Assembly (NCBI GenBank): GCA_910579495.1
Contig: CAJTVD010000022.1
Location: forward strand, 1 to 51,710
Source: an uncultured Lachnospiraceae bacterium
GTDB taxonomy: Bacteria > Bacillota > Clostridia > Lachnospirales > Lachnospiraceae
Length of the DNA: 51,710 nt
Reading direction: 5' to 3'
Below, piece after piece: positions 13,971-22,439 of this stretch. Both the position numbers and the translations under genes were made by a program. Every line of letters begins with the position of its first letter. Positions within the stretch are counted from its first letter, which is position 1. The notes below the pieces were generated by a model, which was given only the letters and a program-made list of their open reading frames with translations, searched no databases and was not told the DNA's origin.

Positions 13971-14219
13971 CCCCATGTTGGCGTCATAGATGGCATCGAA
14001 GTACACGCAGAGCCAGTCCGACAGTTCCGGAAATTCCTCAAGGTGTCCCGAATGGAACCGGGTATCCGGGTTCTGCGCGTCATCCGCGAGGATGTTGGCA
14101 AAGTCCTCATCCAGATAACGCCGCTCCATGATGCGGTATGCTCTTTCCAGTTCGTCATCCGTGAGAGTGACTGCAATTTTTTTATGTCCTATGTTCCTTT
14201 CAAGCTGAAGTTCTTTCAT
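13971..14219 (-). CDS. 5' exon of the intron-interrupted gene
   Basis: The exon encodes 83 residues, starting MKELQLERNIGHKKIAVTLT after AAAGGAG and ending YDAIYDANMG-type sequence at 13971. Reading into the intron adds only VRHEVA before a stop, so the unspliced message gives an 89-residue product. The exon is acidic and helical and of unknown function. It lies in operon B after the 179-residue gene. Confidence 0.7.
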
Positions 14220-14252
14220 TTTGGTCTCCTTTTTTTATATGTAATGTGGTGG

Positions 14253-14792
14253 TCATGCGCTTTTTTCCTGTGGGAGCGTATTACGGGGTTTGTAAAGCTC
14301 CAGCGGAATCCATTTCCCGTCCTGCCGGAAGCAGTGGCTTGCCACGCAGTAGATCAGTGGCGGTATATCCGGATTTTCCAGACATTCCTGCGTGATATAC
14401 AATGCGAGGTGCTTTTCATAGAAAGGCTCAAGGTCAGCAAGGATTTTCTCCCGCAGTGTCCCGGCAAGGGCATCAAATTCTGCCATATCCTGGTGGCAGA
14501 AAGCTGCTTTTGAGAGCTGTTTCAGGATGCCGGAGCGCTCAATCGTCCCATTGATGATGGAAACAGCTTCATCAAGGTAATCCCTGTGGATGCGGATGCC
14601 GTTGAGTGCAGTCTTTGCCGCATAATCTGAAGCCCTGCGCTTTATTTCAGCGCAAAGTCCCGTATAGCCTTTTTTATACTTTGTCTTCAGCACATCAAGG
14701 GGAACCTTTTCCCGGTTGTGCTTCAGGGTGGCTAAGAGCCTGGACAGTTCCTCCCTGAGCAGGGCGGCTTCCTTATCCTGCGTTTTATTCAT
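14253..14792 (-). CDS. Hypothetical helical protein
   Basis: A 179-residue protein starting MNKTQDKEAALLREELSRLL after GGAAGGAGG. The first 100 residues are a strongly charged helical region; the end (YCVASHCFRQDGKWIPLEL) looks like a small beta domain. No family is recognised. A hairpin with GGGGC/GCCCC arms precedes the ribosome binding site. Confidence 0.5.
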   Translation of the reverse strand: MNKTQDKEAALLREELSRLLATLKHNREKVPLDVLKTKYKKGYTGLCAEIKRRASDYAAKTALNGIRIHRDYLDEAVSIINGTIERSGILKQLSKAAFCHQDMAEFDALAGTLREKILADLEPFYEKHLALYITQECLENPDIPPLIYCVASHCFRQDGKWIPLELYKPRNTLPQEKSA

Positions 14793-14812
14793 GGTGTGTC
14801 CTCCTTCCAAAA

Positions 14813-14841
14813 GGGGGCCGCCGTATATTGCAGGCAGCCCC
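14813..14841 (-). terminator. Terminator-like hairpin in operon B
   Basis: On the minus strand GGGGC.GCC pairs with GGC.GCCCC across about 10 bases and is followed by CTTTTGG, just before the next ribosome binding site. The U-run is short, so termination would be partial at best. Confidence 0.4.
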
Positions 14842-14871
14842 GGATCATTTTGTGTAAAGTCTGTGCAGGGT

Positions 14872-15138
14872 TCAGGCTGTCACGCGGAAGCCTTCCCCCG
14901 GCTGGTTATTGTAGGAAATGGTGTAGATGCTGTTCAGGGTTTCAAAGCGCACATGGCTGGCTGAAGCCTCCAGGATGGCCTGCACTGTGGAAGTGCGGAT
15001 CAGGTTCCCCTGGTAAAGGTACATGGCGGGGAGTCCCGGACGCAGTATGTCCGTCAGTGCGCCGGTTACGGAAACCTCACGCTTGAACGCCGGTTCCTGG
15101 TTCTGGTCATTGTTCCTGTTCTTAAATAATGCAAGCAT
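14872..15138 (-). CDS. Small hypothetical protein
   Basis: An 88-residue protein starting MLALFKNRNNDQNQEPAFKR after AAAGGAGG. The central part (RPGLPAMYLYQGNLIRTSTV) and the ending FETLNSIYTISYNNQ suggest a small beta-rich fold. No known motif. It lies between two other small genes of operon B. Confidence 0.45.
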   Translation of the reverse strand: MLALFKNRNNDQNQEPAFKREVSVTGALTDILRPGLPAMYLYQGNLIRTSTVQAILEASASHVRFETLNSIYTISYNNQPGEGFRVTA

Positions 15139-15152
15139 ATCGTTATCCTCCT

Positions 15153-15284
15153 TTATGCGGCCCGGCAGTTCAGGCGGTATACGCCGTTCCCGCAGGCAGT
15201 GTACTGGTCTTTGTGTTCATTGTGCATTTTATGGTTATCAGCATCACGGTAAAGACAGATGATCCGCGTATTTAAGGTTTCCAT
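15153..15284 (-). CDS. Very small hypothetical protein
   Basis: A 43-residue ORF that starts METLNTRIICLYRDADNHKM and ends YRLNCRAA. The start overlaps the end of the upstream gene by 13 bases, and the site is weak (GGAAG). The opening METLNTRIICLYRDADN resembles the start of longer clostridial mobile-element proteins, so this may be a shortened form. Confidence 0.4.
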   Translation of the reverse strand: METLNTRIICLYRDADNHKMHNEHKDQYTACGNGVYRLNCRAA

Positions 15285-16255
15285 GGCCCGGCTTCCATTT
15301 CTGCATACAGACAGCACTCTCCGCATGCTCTGCTTCCATTTCCAATGCACAGCGGATAGGGATTGTCCTGTTCCGGTGTATAACAGTCCGGATGTGCGTT
15401 CCCTTTCAAATATTCATCCACGAACTCATGGGCGACTGCTGAAACGGTCTGCCGACAGGCTTCCCGGTAGGACTCGTTCTTCCATAATGCACTGTGGAGC
15501 CGTTCTGAAAACCGGGTATCCCGTACCATGCGGTCATACTGCTCATCGGTCAGCTTATCCGGCTCCTTCCGGCCTGTCGCCTGGGACATGAAATCCTCAA
15601 GCAGGCAGGATGTATTATGAATCTCTGCCATTACCCTGGCAAACCGGCTGGAAACACAGAGCTGCGGGAAAGCGATCGCGATATGATAATGGTTTTCGCA
15701 ATATTCGCCGTCAATATAGCATTCGTAGATGGTATCTATTGAATCCGCCATAAAATTCTCCTGGTTCACCCACCTGGAGATACAGCCGGTTTCCTGTTCT
15801 TCTTCCAGCCGCTGTACCATTACGCGCTTCGCGTCATTAAGGTCCGTATAAACCTCGAATGAATTTCCCTGCCTGCCGTCTATCGCCCAGTCCTCCAAAA
15901 GGATACAGACTCTTGGATAATGACGGCATTTTTTCAGGTCGTCAAGCGGTTCTACCATTGGCGGGGCCAGAATGACAAAATCCAGGATGATGTCATCAAT
16001 GGTCTTTGGCTGCTGATACAGGTCGGAAAAAACCTTTTCCAGCTTTTTTGCTTCATAGGGGAGTGCGGGAACCCTGAAAGAACAGTACAGATCCGGCGTT
16101 TCATTTTCCGTTTCCTTATCCTCGCCGTCACGGATTTCCGTAATCGTCCCGTACAGCCCTTCATACTCGCTTTCCGGCGTTCCCATAATGGGAGCGCCAA
16201 TTACATAGGTCAGCCCTTCATATTCAAATTTGTCACCGATTCGATTGAGTATCAT
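15272..16255 (-). CDS. Hypothetical protein
   Basis: A 327-residue acidic protein starting MILNRIGDKFEYEGLTYVIG after AAAGGAG. An N-terminal beta-rich part (about 1-80) is followed by a region with WVNQENFMADSIDTIYECYI and a C-terminal Cys cluster (ACGECCLYAEME). No recognised family, signal peptide or membrane segment. It follows the sigma-like gene in operon B. Confidence 0.5.
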   Translation of the reverse strand: MILNRIGDKFEYEGLTYVIGAPIMGTPESEYEGLYGTITEIRDGEDKETENETPDLYCSFRVPALPYEAKKLEKVFSDLYQQPKTIDDIILDFVILAPPMVEPLDDLKKCRHYPRVCILLEDWAIDGRQGNSFEVYTDLNDAKRVMVQRLEEEQETGCISRWVNQENFMADSIDTIYECYIDGEYCENHYHIAIAFPQLCVSSRFARVMAEIHNTSCLLEDFMSQATGRKEPDKLTDEQYDRMVRDTRFSERLHSALWKNESYREACRQTVSAVAHEFVDEYLKGNAHPDCYTPEQDNPYPLCIGNGSRACGECCLYAEMEAGPWKP

Positions 16256-16273
16256 TTTTTCCTCGCTCCTTTG

Positions 16274-16810
16274 CTAAAAATCCATTTCCGTAAGGCGCAT
16301 CCTCATGCGGCGGAACCGCCCGTGGATGCCGTGTACGGTGGTGGAAAATATTTCTGCGATCTCCCGGCAGGTCAGTCCGTCGGCTTTTAAGTGTACCATC
16401 TGCCGTTCCGTTTCCGTCAGGCAGGATAGCACCTCCATGACAAACAGCCTGTCGGCGGCCTGCGCCTGTAAGCATTTCCTGCGGTCAGGCAGGATCTCAT
16501 CCAGGGTCAGCCCGTCTTTGGCATAGGCATGGATATTTACCGTAGGCGCCTTGCGTTTCGGCTTGTTTTCATAAGCGTAATGCTTCATTAAGCAGTCGTT
16601 CATCTTCGTCCATGCGATTGTGCTGAACTGGAAGCGGGACAGGGCAGGGTTCTCATCATATTCCTGTACCGCCTGGAGATACCCGAAGATAACGATGTCA
16701 TAGTAATCCTCCATGGGAAGCCTTTTATGGCTTAAGAAGCGGAATACGGTATCCTGGTGTTTCTCCGCAAACTGTCTCTGTAATTGTGTCAGTTCATGTA
16801 ACCTGCTCAT
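16274..16810 (-). CDS. Sigma-70-like factor (operon B)
   Basis: A 178-residue protein starting MSRLHELTQLQRQFAEKHQD after AGGAGG. Residues about 20-80 resemble sigma region 2 (MEDYYDIVIFGYLQAVQEYD, FSTIAWTKMNDCL), and the last 60 resemble region 4, with LTETERQMVHLKADGLTCRE and a helix-turn-helix (IAEIFSTTVHGIHGRFRRMR). It could redirect RNA polymerase to element promoters. It overlaps the SpoVT-like gene by four bases, so the two regulators are translationally coupled. Confidence 0.7.
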   Translation of the reverse strand: MSRLHELTQLQRQFAEKHQDTVFRFLSHKRLPMEDYYDIVIFGYLQAVQEYDENPALSRFQFSTIAWTKMNDCLMKHYAYENKPKRKAPTVNIHAYAKDGLTLDEILPDRRKCLQAQAADRLFVMEVLSCLTETERQMVHLKADGLTCREIAEIFSTTVHGIHGRFRRMRMRLTEMDF

Positions 16811-17349
16811 ATGTTTTTCTCCTCCTGTATGATGGTTTCTGTTAGGATGTCTGCAAGCAGTCCCGCGCATCTCCGCTCTGTATCCGTTACGGTGCGGTAA
16901 TGCAGCAGTACCACGGCGCCTGCAGGCTGTTCCTTCGTGCCTGCCGGGTAGAGCGCATCTACCGCGTGGCTTCCGTCCTCCAGCAGGGACATCCGGCTGT
17001 CAGGGCTGTAAAGGTATGGCTCCAGCGTCCGGATATGGTCCCTTGCGGACTGCGACAGCATGGGTTCTTTCGGGATGGTTGTGATCCTGGAAGCAAGCAC
17101 ATGCTCCGTGTCGCATATGGCACAGGCAAGCTGGAAGTTCCTGCAGAAAGCCGCAAGATACGGCCCGCACAGTGCTTCCCGGAAGCGCAGCGGCTGATAT
17201 CTGCATAAGCTGATGCTGCTTCCTGCCACGCTTATTTCCATGGCATCCCCCTCATGGAGCTGGAGGAGCTTCCGGATTTCGCGCGGCACCACGATCCTGC
17301 CCAGGTCATCGAACCTGCGGATGATGCCTGACATTTTTATTCCATTCAT
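16807..17349 (-). CDS. SpoVT/AbrB-like transition-state regulator
   Basis: A 180-residue protein starting MNGIKMSGIIRRFDDLGRIV after GAAAGGAG. Residues 6-50 are an AbrB-type swapped-hairpin DNA-binding domain (GRIVVPREIRKLLQLHEGD). The rest resembles the GAF-like sensor domain of SpoVT, with CAICDTEHV. In sporulating Bacillota SpoVT tunes transcription; on a mobile element it may tie transfer genes to cell state. A terminator with six T's sits just before its ribosome binding site. Confidence 0.75.
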   Translation of the reverse strand: MNGIKMSGIIRRFDDLGRIVVPREIRKLLQLHEGDAMEISVAGSSISLCRYQPLRFREALCGPYLAAFCRNFQLACAICDTEHVLASRITTIPKEPMLSQSARDHIRTLEPYLYSPDSRMSLLEDGSHAVDALYPAGTKEQPAGAVVLLHYRTVTDTERRCAGLLADILTETIIQEEKNI

Positions 17350-17364
17350 GTGTTCTCCTTTCAT

Positions 17365-17394
17365 AAAAAAGGGAACGCCGCACCGGGCATTCCC
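17365..17394 (-). terminator. Intrinsic terminator inside operon B
   Basis: On the minus strand GGGAATGCC pairs with GGCGTTCCC around a short loop, then TTTTTTATG follows. It lies between the 218-residue gene and the SpoVT-like gene, so downstream genes need readthrough or another promoter. Confidence 0.7.
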
Positions 17395-17429
17395 TTCATA
17401 AACATTGTTTGGTTATTCTGTTTTTTATG

Positions 17430-18086
17430 CTATGCGGCATTCCTGGCTGACTGCCTTGCTGCCACGGCGTTTTTGGCTTTGGTGATAAGTGCCGGCGCAA
17501 TGGCGTGTTCCCAGCAGTCGATGTAGGAAGATACGCTGCTTAAGAGGTCAAAAAGGTCAAGATCGCTCAAGTTGGCATATACCTTTCCCGTACTGACGAA
17601 GGAATTGGCTTTCATGTACGTCCCGCCGTTGGCATTTTTCTGTGGGATGCCTTTGCCGTTCTCCACTTCAACGTACCAGGGGATTTTCCGCACCGCGCCT
17701 TTGCCGTCCTTTGTGGCGCGGATGATCCGCACCTTTGATACTTTTGCATAGCCCTGTTCGTCTTTGTCACCGAAGATCTTGTCCTGCTGGAAGGTGTATT
17801 CCTGGAAACCGGCAGTCAGGCGGCTTAAGATGAACTTTGCCTCCTTCGGGGAGATGTTGGCGCATACCGTGACGGCCTTATCCCCGGTGCCTTTGGAATA
17901 ATCCTTCATCAGGATGCCGATCAGGGAGTGCATCCGTCTTCCGTCTGCGCCTGTCTCTCCGCCTGCGTGGATATGGGCATAGGATGTGATGGGTGCCACC
18001 TTCAGTTTGTCCTGGAATTCCAGCAGGGTCTTGCTGTTCTTGTAGACAGCGATCTGGTTGGAGATGTAGTCTTCATTCGTGTTCAT
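17430..18086 (-). CDS. Hypothetical protein
   Basis: A 218-residue protein starting MNTNEDYISNQIAVYKNSKT after AGAAGG. It lacks membrane or signal segments and known motifs. The middle (KVSKVRIIRATKDGKGAVRK) is basic and could contact nucleic acid, and the C-terminus is helical and Ala-rich. It follows the VWA gene by 41 bases, so it may belong to the MoxR-VWA functional group. Confidence 0.5.
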   Translation of the reverse strand: MNTNEDYISNQIAVYKNSKTLLEFQDKLKVAPITSYAHIHAGGETGADGRRMHSLIGILMKDYSKGTGDKAVTVCANISPKEAKFILSRLTAGFQEYTFQQDKIFGDKDEQGYAKVSKVRIIRATKDGKGAVRKIPWYVEVENGKGIPQKNANGGTYMKANSFVSTGKVYANLSDLDLFDLLSSVSSYIDCWEHAIAPALITKAKNAVAARQSARNAA

Positions 18087-18127
18087 ATGGATACCTTCTT
18101 TCTGTTATTTTTTGGACGGCATATCAT

Positions 18128-20203
18128 TTATGCCGCATACTGGTTCTTTACCTTCTGGATGATCAGCCTGCCCAGGTTGACAGGGAGCTTTTCCAGGTTT
18201 GTGATGTCAAGGAAGCCGTCCCCGTAGATACGCTGGATGTTCGGCTTGTCGCTTCCGATGGCTGCGGCGAACATCTGTATCCCTCTGGCGGAATATTCTT
18301 TCTTGATGCCCCGCAGGTCTGCCTCTGCTTCCGTTCCGTAATAATTGTCTGCCGCAGGCTGCCCGTCCGAGATGACGATCAGGAGCTTTATGGCTTCCGG
18401 CCTTGTCATCAGGCGTTCCGCCACATAGCGCAGGGCGGCGCCGTCACGGTTCCCGCTTCTGGCGCTCATGTCCATCAGGCGGTAATGGTCCTTGTTGTCG
18501 ATGGAATCAAATTCCGCATAGGCGTACAGTTCCACGTCATTGAATTCCGTGTGGCCGTAGATGGCCACCGGGATGCCCAGCCCCCTGCAGAAATCATGCA
18601 GGATGATGGAAGCGGAACGGGCATAGGTGATGCGGTTGGCGGAACTCATGGAGCCGCTTTCGTCATTCAAGATGGCAACGGCAATATCCGTCCGGTCATT
18701 GGGGAGCTTCAGCTTGTAGAACAGCCTCCCGTCATTGCGGACAGCATTGCGCACGTTGATCCGTTTTCCCATGGGAAGGTTGTCCAGTTTCCCTCCTTCC
18801 CTGTAGTCTTTCAATATCTGTGAGACCTGTTTCTGCAGCCTTTTGGAGATCAGGAGGAGCGGCGGCGCGACTTTCTGGTATGCCTCCATGTAGGAAGAAT
18901 CCACATAGCCCATGCGGTTGACATTGACATGCACGCCCCTGTGGGCGTTGCCGTACCGGATCCTGTCCGATTCCGCCTGCAGCTCTTCCGAAAGTTCCTG
19001 TTCATAGGAAGCATAGGCGGCATCCTCCGCAAGCTGCGTCATGATGCGTTCCATGTCTTCCGCTGCCTGTGACACATAGCCTGAGCCGGCATAGTCGCTG
19101 GTTCGGCTGGTCCCGCCGTCGCCGTCTTCCCCAATCTCATCCGTCTTTTCCAGCTCTATCCGCCCGTCCTCGTAATCAAGGACCTGCTGGAGCTGGGTGC
19201 GGTCATCCTCGTCGCTTCCGGGGTCATGTTTCCCCTTTTTTCCGGGCACCGGTTTCCCCAGGCCGCCGGGCAGGGGTGTGCCGCCCGCAAGCTGCTCGCC
19301 CATTTCTGTTTCTGCCTTGTTTGTGTGGTTCTTGATGTCCTCCCGTACCTGTTTGATATAGCTTTCCATGTAGGGCCATAAAAGGAGGAGCATTTTGTTG
19401 GCGGCATCGAAGCGTACCCTTGCATCGTCATCATAGGCTGCATCGTCTATATAAGGGATGCACTCGTAAACGGTGTCAAGGTATGGCCCCTTATAGCCGC
19501 CCAGGTTGTTGATGTCGCCGGTCTTGGCGTACTGGATCAGCAGGTTTGCCACGATAAAGACTTCGTGGTGCTGGTGGCCTATTTCTTCCGTGACGGAATC
19601 CATCTCCTCGGCAAAGCGCAGGTTGTTTAACAGTATGCCTGTCCTTAAGCCGCCGGGGAAGGCGTCGCACATGCGGCCTTCAATATAGACGTCTTCCATC
19701 ATGTTCACCAGGGAATGCGCAATGCCTGAGAGGGCATTTATCACCGCCTCATCCTTTTCCTCAAGGAATTCCCCGATCTCCCTTAAACTGCGTGCCTGTT
19801 TTGCGGACAGGTCTTCCGGCTCCTGCGGGTAGAACCTGCCTCCGGACAGCGCCTGGTGGTAGGTTTCCAGCATGGTGAAGTCCGAGAACAGGATGTGTCC
19901 GCACTCATGCCCCACGATCCCCAGCAGGCTGTCTGCCTTGAGGCTCCTTGTGGGGAAGCTCCTGGTCAGGCAGTTGCCTGCGTTTACGGTGATGACGCGG
20001 TTGTCCGTGTGGGCAATGTCCGCGTGGGGCAGTGCGTCCCAGTAGGTTCGCACGCTGCTCTTTCTCCGGTAGCGGCCTGTGGTCCCTTCGGCAATGTCCG
20101 TCAGGTATGACGCAAACTGCGGGGATGCGAACAGCTGCTCATCCGTCAGCTTGCTTTTTTCGTCTGCAATCCGTCTGCGGATCGCTGTGTGTGATGTCCT
20201 CAT
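18128..20203 (-). CDS. VWA-domain protein, partner of MoxR-like ATPase
   Basis: A 691-residue protein. The N-terminal half carries an HExxH-type motif (H99-E-C-G-H103), then NMMEDVYIEGRM, a layout typical of zincin-like domains fused to VWA proteins. An acidic, Gly-rich linker follows (about 300-375). The C-terminal third is a VWA domain with the MIDAS motif DESGS at 514-518 and VISDGQPAADN. Proteins like this work with MoxR AAA+ ATPases to remodel or mature protein complexes, as in the CobS-CobT and NorQ-NorD pairs. The MoxR-like gene lies two genes upstream, with an XRE gene between. The substrate is unknown. Confidence 0.8.
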   Translation of the reverse strand: MRTSHTAIRRRIADEKSKLTDEQLFASPQFASYLTDIAEGTTGRYRRKSSVRTYWDALPHADIAHTDNRVITVNAGNCLTRSFPTRSLKADSLLGIVGHECGHILFSDFTMLETYHQALSGGRFYPQEPEDLSAKQARSLREIGEFLEEKDEAVINALSGIAHSLVNMMEDVYIEGRMCDAFPGGLRTGILLNNLRFAEEMDSVTEEIGHQHHEVFIVANLLIQYAKTGDINNLGGYKGPYLDTVYECIPYIDDAAYDDDARVRFDAANKMLLLLWPYMESYIKQVREDIKNHTNKAETEMGEQLAGGTPLPGGLGKPVPGKKGKHDPGSDEDDRTQLQQVLDYEDGRIELEKTDEIGEDGDGGTSRTSDYAGSGYVSQAAEDMERIMTQLAEDAAYASYEQELSEELQAESDRIRYGNAHRGVHVNVNRMGYVDSSYMEAYQKVAPPLLLISKRLQKQVSQILKDYREGGKLDNLPMGKRINVRNAVRNDGRLFYKLKLPNDRTDIAVAILNDESGSMSSANRITYARSASIILHDFCRGLGIPVAIYGHTEFNDVELYAYAEFDSIDNKDHYRLMDMSARSGNRDGAALRYVAERLMTRPEAIKLLIVISDGQPAADNYYGTEAEADLRGIKKEYSARGIQMFAAAIGSDKPNIQRIYGDGFLDITNLEKLPVNLGRLIIQKVKNQYAA

Positions 20204-20246
20204 TCATTCCTCTTTTCTGCGCATCTTTTTGCGCTGTCATATGGGT

Positions 20247-20272
20247 GAAGAATGTCCGCAAGGGCATTCTTC
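20247..20272. other. Hairpin between XRE and VWA genes
   Basis: GAAGAATG and CATTCTTC form a nearly perfect stem with an inner CC/GG helix around GCAA. No T-run follows on either strand, so it may stabilise or mark processing of the mRNA. Confidence 0.35.
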
Positions 20273-20292
20273 GGTGCGGAACTTAGAAATTC

Positions 20293-20598
20293 TTAGTCAG
20301 CGTTTTCTGCTGGCTTAGAATTTCTTTCCGCACTTGTACCTTTTTTCTTTTTCATATTTTGGGGAAGCCGTTCCATGAAAAGCGCATCCGTTGACAGCCC
20401 GAATTCCTCCGCCAGCGCCACAAGCACATGGGCGGGCGGCAGGCATCTGGCGTTCTCATAGCGGGAGATGCTTTTCTGGGTGACTCCCAGCTTTTTTGCG
20501 AGCATCTTCTGGGAAAGGCAGGGGCTGCGCGACATGCGCAGGCGCCGGATGTTCCCTGCCAGGCGGCTCCTTAACTGTTGTTCCTTCTGAAAGTCCAT
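20293..20598 (-). CDS. XRE-family transcriptional regulator
   Basis: A 101-residue protein with a Cro/C1 helix-turn-helix at about 12-70 (LSQKMLAKKLGVTQKSISRY, then ENARCLPPAHVLVALAEEFG). The tail is basic (KKKKGTSAERN). It lies between the MoxR-like and VWA genes and probably binds element promoters, possibly its own operon. RBS: AAGGGGG. Confidence 0.85.
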   Translation of the reverse strand: MDFQKEQQLRSRLAGNIRRLRMSRSPCLSQKMLAKKLGVTQKSISRYENARCLPPAHVLVALAEEFGLSTDALFMERLPQNMKKKKGTSAERNSKPAENAD

Positions 20599-20609
20599 AG
20601 GCGTCCCCC

Positions 20610-22397
20610 TTATGCAGCGAATTTCTGTTCCAGGCAGGAGGAGAGGATGTCGGCGCGGTTTTCCGGGTCGCCGGAGACGGAGGAGAGCACCGTGTATTTT
20701 GCGGCTTCCAGCACGCTCCCGCAGACCATGTAGGACTGCACCCAGCTGATAAGCTCACGCACGCCGCAGCTCCCGTCGTTGATCATGGTCTCCCGGCAGC
20801 GCTCGCTGATCTCCTGTACGGAGGCGGCCATATCCGAGACGGCTGACCTGTCCGTGCAGCCGGTCACGTTCATGACGCGCTCTGTCAGGGTGTCCACGTC
20901 AGGCTCCTCGATGTCCATGATCAGGTTCATCCTGGAGATGACGGACTGGTTCATGTCCCGGCAGCCCGCATAATTGTTGTTCGTCGTGACCACCACCACG
21001 GTATCGGGATGCCTGTGTACCACTTCTCCCGTCGTCAGCGTGACGCTGGCGCAGCGGTCAAGCAGTGCATTTAAGCCCACCAGAACGCCGGGGTTCGCGA
21101 TGACCGTGGGCTCCTGTATCTCGATCAGGTAGCCGTTCCTGATCGCCGTGATCAGCGGTGTCTCCACATAGCGGAACCGCTGCCCGGAGGCATTGTCTGC
21201 CATCAGCTCCTTTGCATCCTGCGCCATCACTTCCAGCAGCTTGTCATAGACCTCTGCGTCCGTGACGGCCTCATCGTAGGTCCCGGTCAGCTTCTTATAG
21301 GCCGAGGGCGGGTCCATCTGGATGTCTGTCAGGGTTGGATATTCCGTGCCGCCCTGCGCCCTTTCATTTGTTTCAGGGAGCATCTGTCCGAGGAAATCAT
21401 AGATTTCCGTATTGGCGGAGCAGGTGTAGTACAGGTAGGGAAGCCCTAACCCTGCAGCGACTGCCTTTGCGCCTTCTGTCTTTCCCGTGCCTGCGGGGCC
21501 GCGCATCATGAAGTTACGCATGGGCTGGCTGCCTGCCGTCGTCATCTGGGCGTGCCTGCAGATGGTGGTGACTTCCGGCGGGATGACGTACCAGTCCTCG
21601 ATCCGGGGCACCATCAGCTCTTCTTTTGGCGTGAGTACCCTGTCTGACAGGGGATAATGCTTCACGAAATCGTCCCTGTTCACGGAGACGGCAGCGGCAT
21701 GGGCGGCAGTGCCCGTAAGGATACGGAAGGTGCCGTAGAGCACGCTGCTGGGGGAATAGGCATTTCTGGATATGTTCACGGCGGTGAGCTGGGGGAGGTT
21801 CCCGGTACTGGGTATGTTCAGCTTGATCCCAGCCGTTGGCAGGGTGTCTGCGCCCTCGATTCTGCGGTAAAGGTTGTCGCACAGGATGAAGGCTGCTTTT
21901 TCCGCCTCATCCATGTCCGCATAGCCGTCGTTTTTGCATCTGCCCAGCAGGTCATAGTTCTCCCTGAACTCGTCATCCTTCATGGCTTCCGGTATCAGCA
22001 CGAAGAACAGCGCCGTCCCGGTGTTCCCGCCGTCCTTTAAGGTATAGACCTTCGGGGAGGCGGTGGCGTCCTCATAACGGCCTACATTGAACTTTCCGTT
22101 CTTTTTGTTGAACACTGCCACATGGATCTCCCCGGTGCGGCTCTGGTATTCGGCCACAGTCTTTTCGCCCTGGGTGCCGATGGCGCTCCCAGAGGTGCTG
22201 CCCGGCGTCAGGCTGGTATCCATCTCCATGTAGGCAAGGACCGCCGAAAGGAGAGGGGCGTGCAGCGTCGCTTTTTTGGCAGCTACCGTGCAGTAGGAGG
22301 AGTAGTGGGCAGTGCTTATGTTTGATGCGGCTTTGTCGAAAGGCTCAGGCATGCCGAGCTTCCAGGTCCAGTTGTTGAATAAAGGTGATTTTGCCAT
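20610..22397 (-). CDS. MoxR-like AAA+ ATPase
   Basis: A 595-residue protein. The N-terminal 270 residues are of unknown fold. The AAA+ module carries Walker A GPAGTGKT at 300-307, an acidic motor stretch and a sensor-1 region (VVVVTTNNNYAGCRDMNQSV), then SRMNLIMDIEEPD. It resembles MoxR/CobS-type ATPases that couple ATP hydrolysis to a VWA partner, encoded here at 18128-20203. RBS: AAAGGAAG. Such pairs on mobile elements have been linked with metal-centre assembly or defence; the task here is unknown. Confidence 0.8.
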   Translation of the reverse strand: MAKSPLFNNWTWKLGMPEPFDKAASNISTAHYSSYCTVAAKKATLHAPLLSAVLAYMEMDTSLTPGSTSGSAIGTQGEKTVAEYQSRTGEIHVAVFNKKNGKFNVGRYEDATASPKVYTLKDGGNTGTALFFVLIPEAMKDDEFRENYDLLGRCKNDGYADMDEAEKAAFILCDNLYRRIEGADTLPTAGIKLNIPSTGNLPQLTAVNISRNAYSPSSVLYGTFRILTGTAAHAAAVSVNRDDFVKHYPLSDRVLTPKEELMVPRIEDWYVIPPEVTTICRHAQMTTAGSQPMRNFMMRGPAGTGKTEGAKAVAAGLGLPYLYYTCSANTEIYDFLGQMLPETNERAQGGTEYPTLTDIQMDPPSAYKKLTGTYDEAVTDAEVYDKLLEVMAQDAKELMADNASGQRFRYVETPLITAIRNGYLIEIQEPTVIANPGVLVGLNALLDRCASVTLTTGEVVHRHPDTVVVVTTNNNYAGCRDMNQSVISRMNLIMDIEEPDVDTLTERVMNVTGCTDRSAVSDMAASVQEISERCRETMINDGSCGVRELISWVQSYMVCGSVLEAAKYTVLSSVSGDPENRADILSSCLEQKFAA

Positions 22398-22439
22398 GGT
22401 TCATTCTTCCTTTCTTTTCTGCGTTTTTTATGGGATGCC

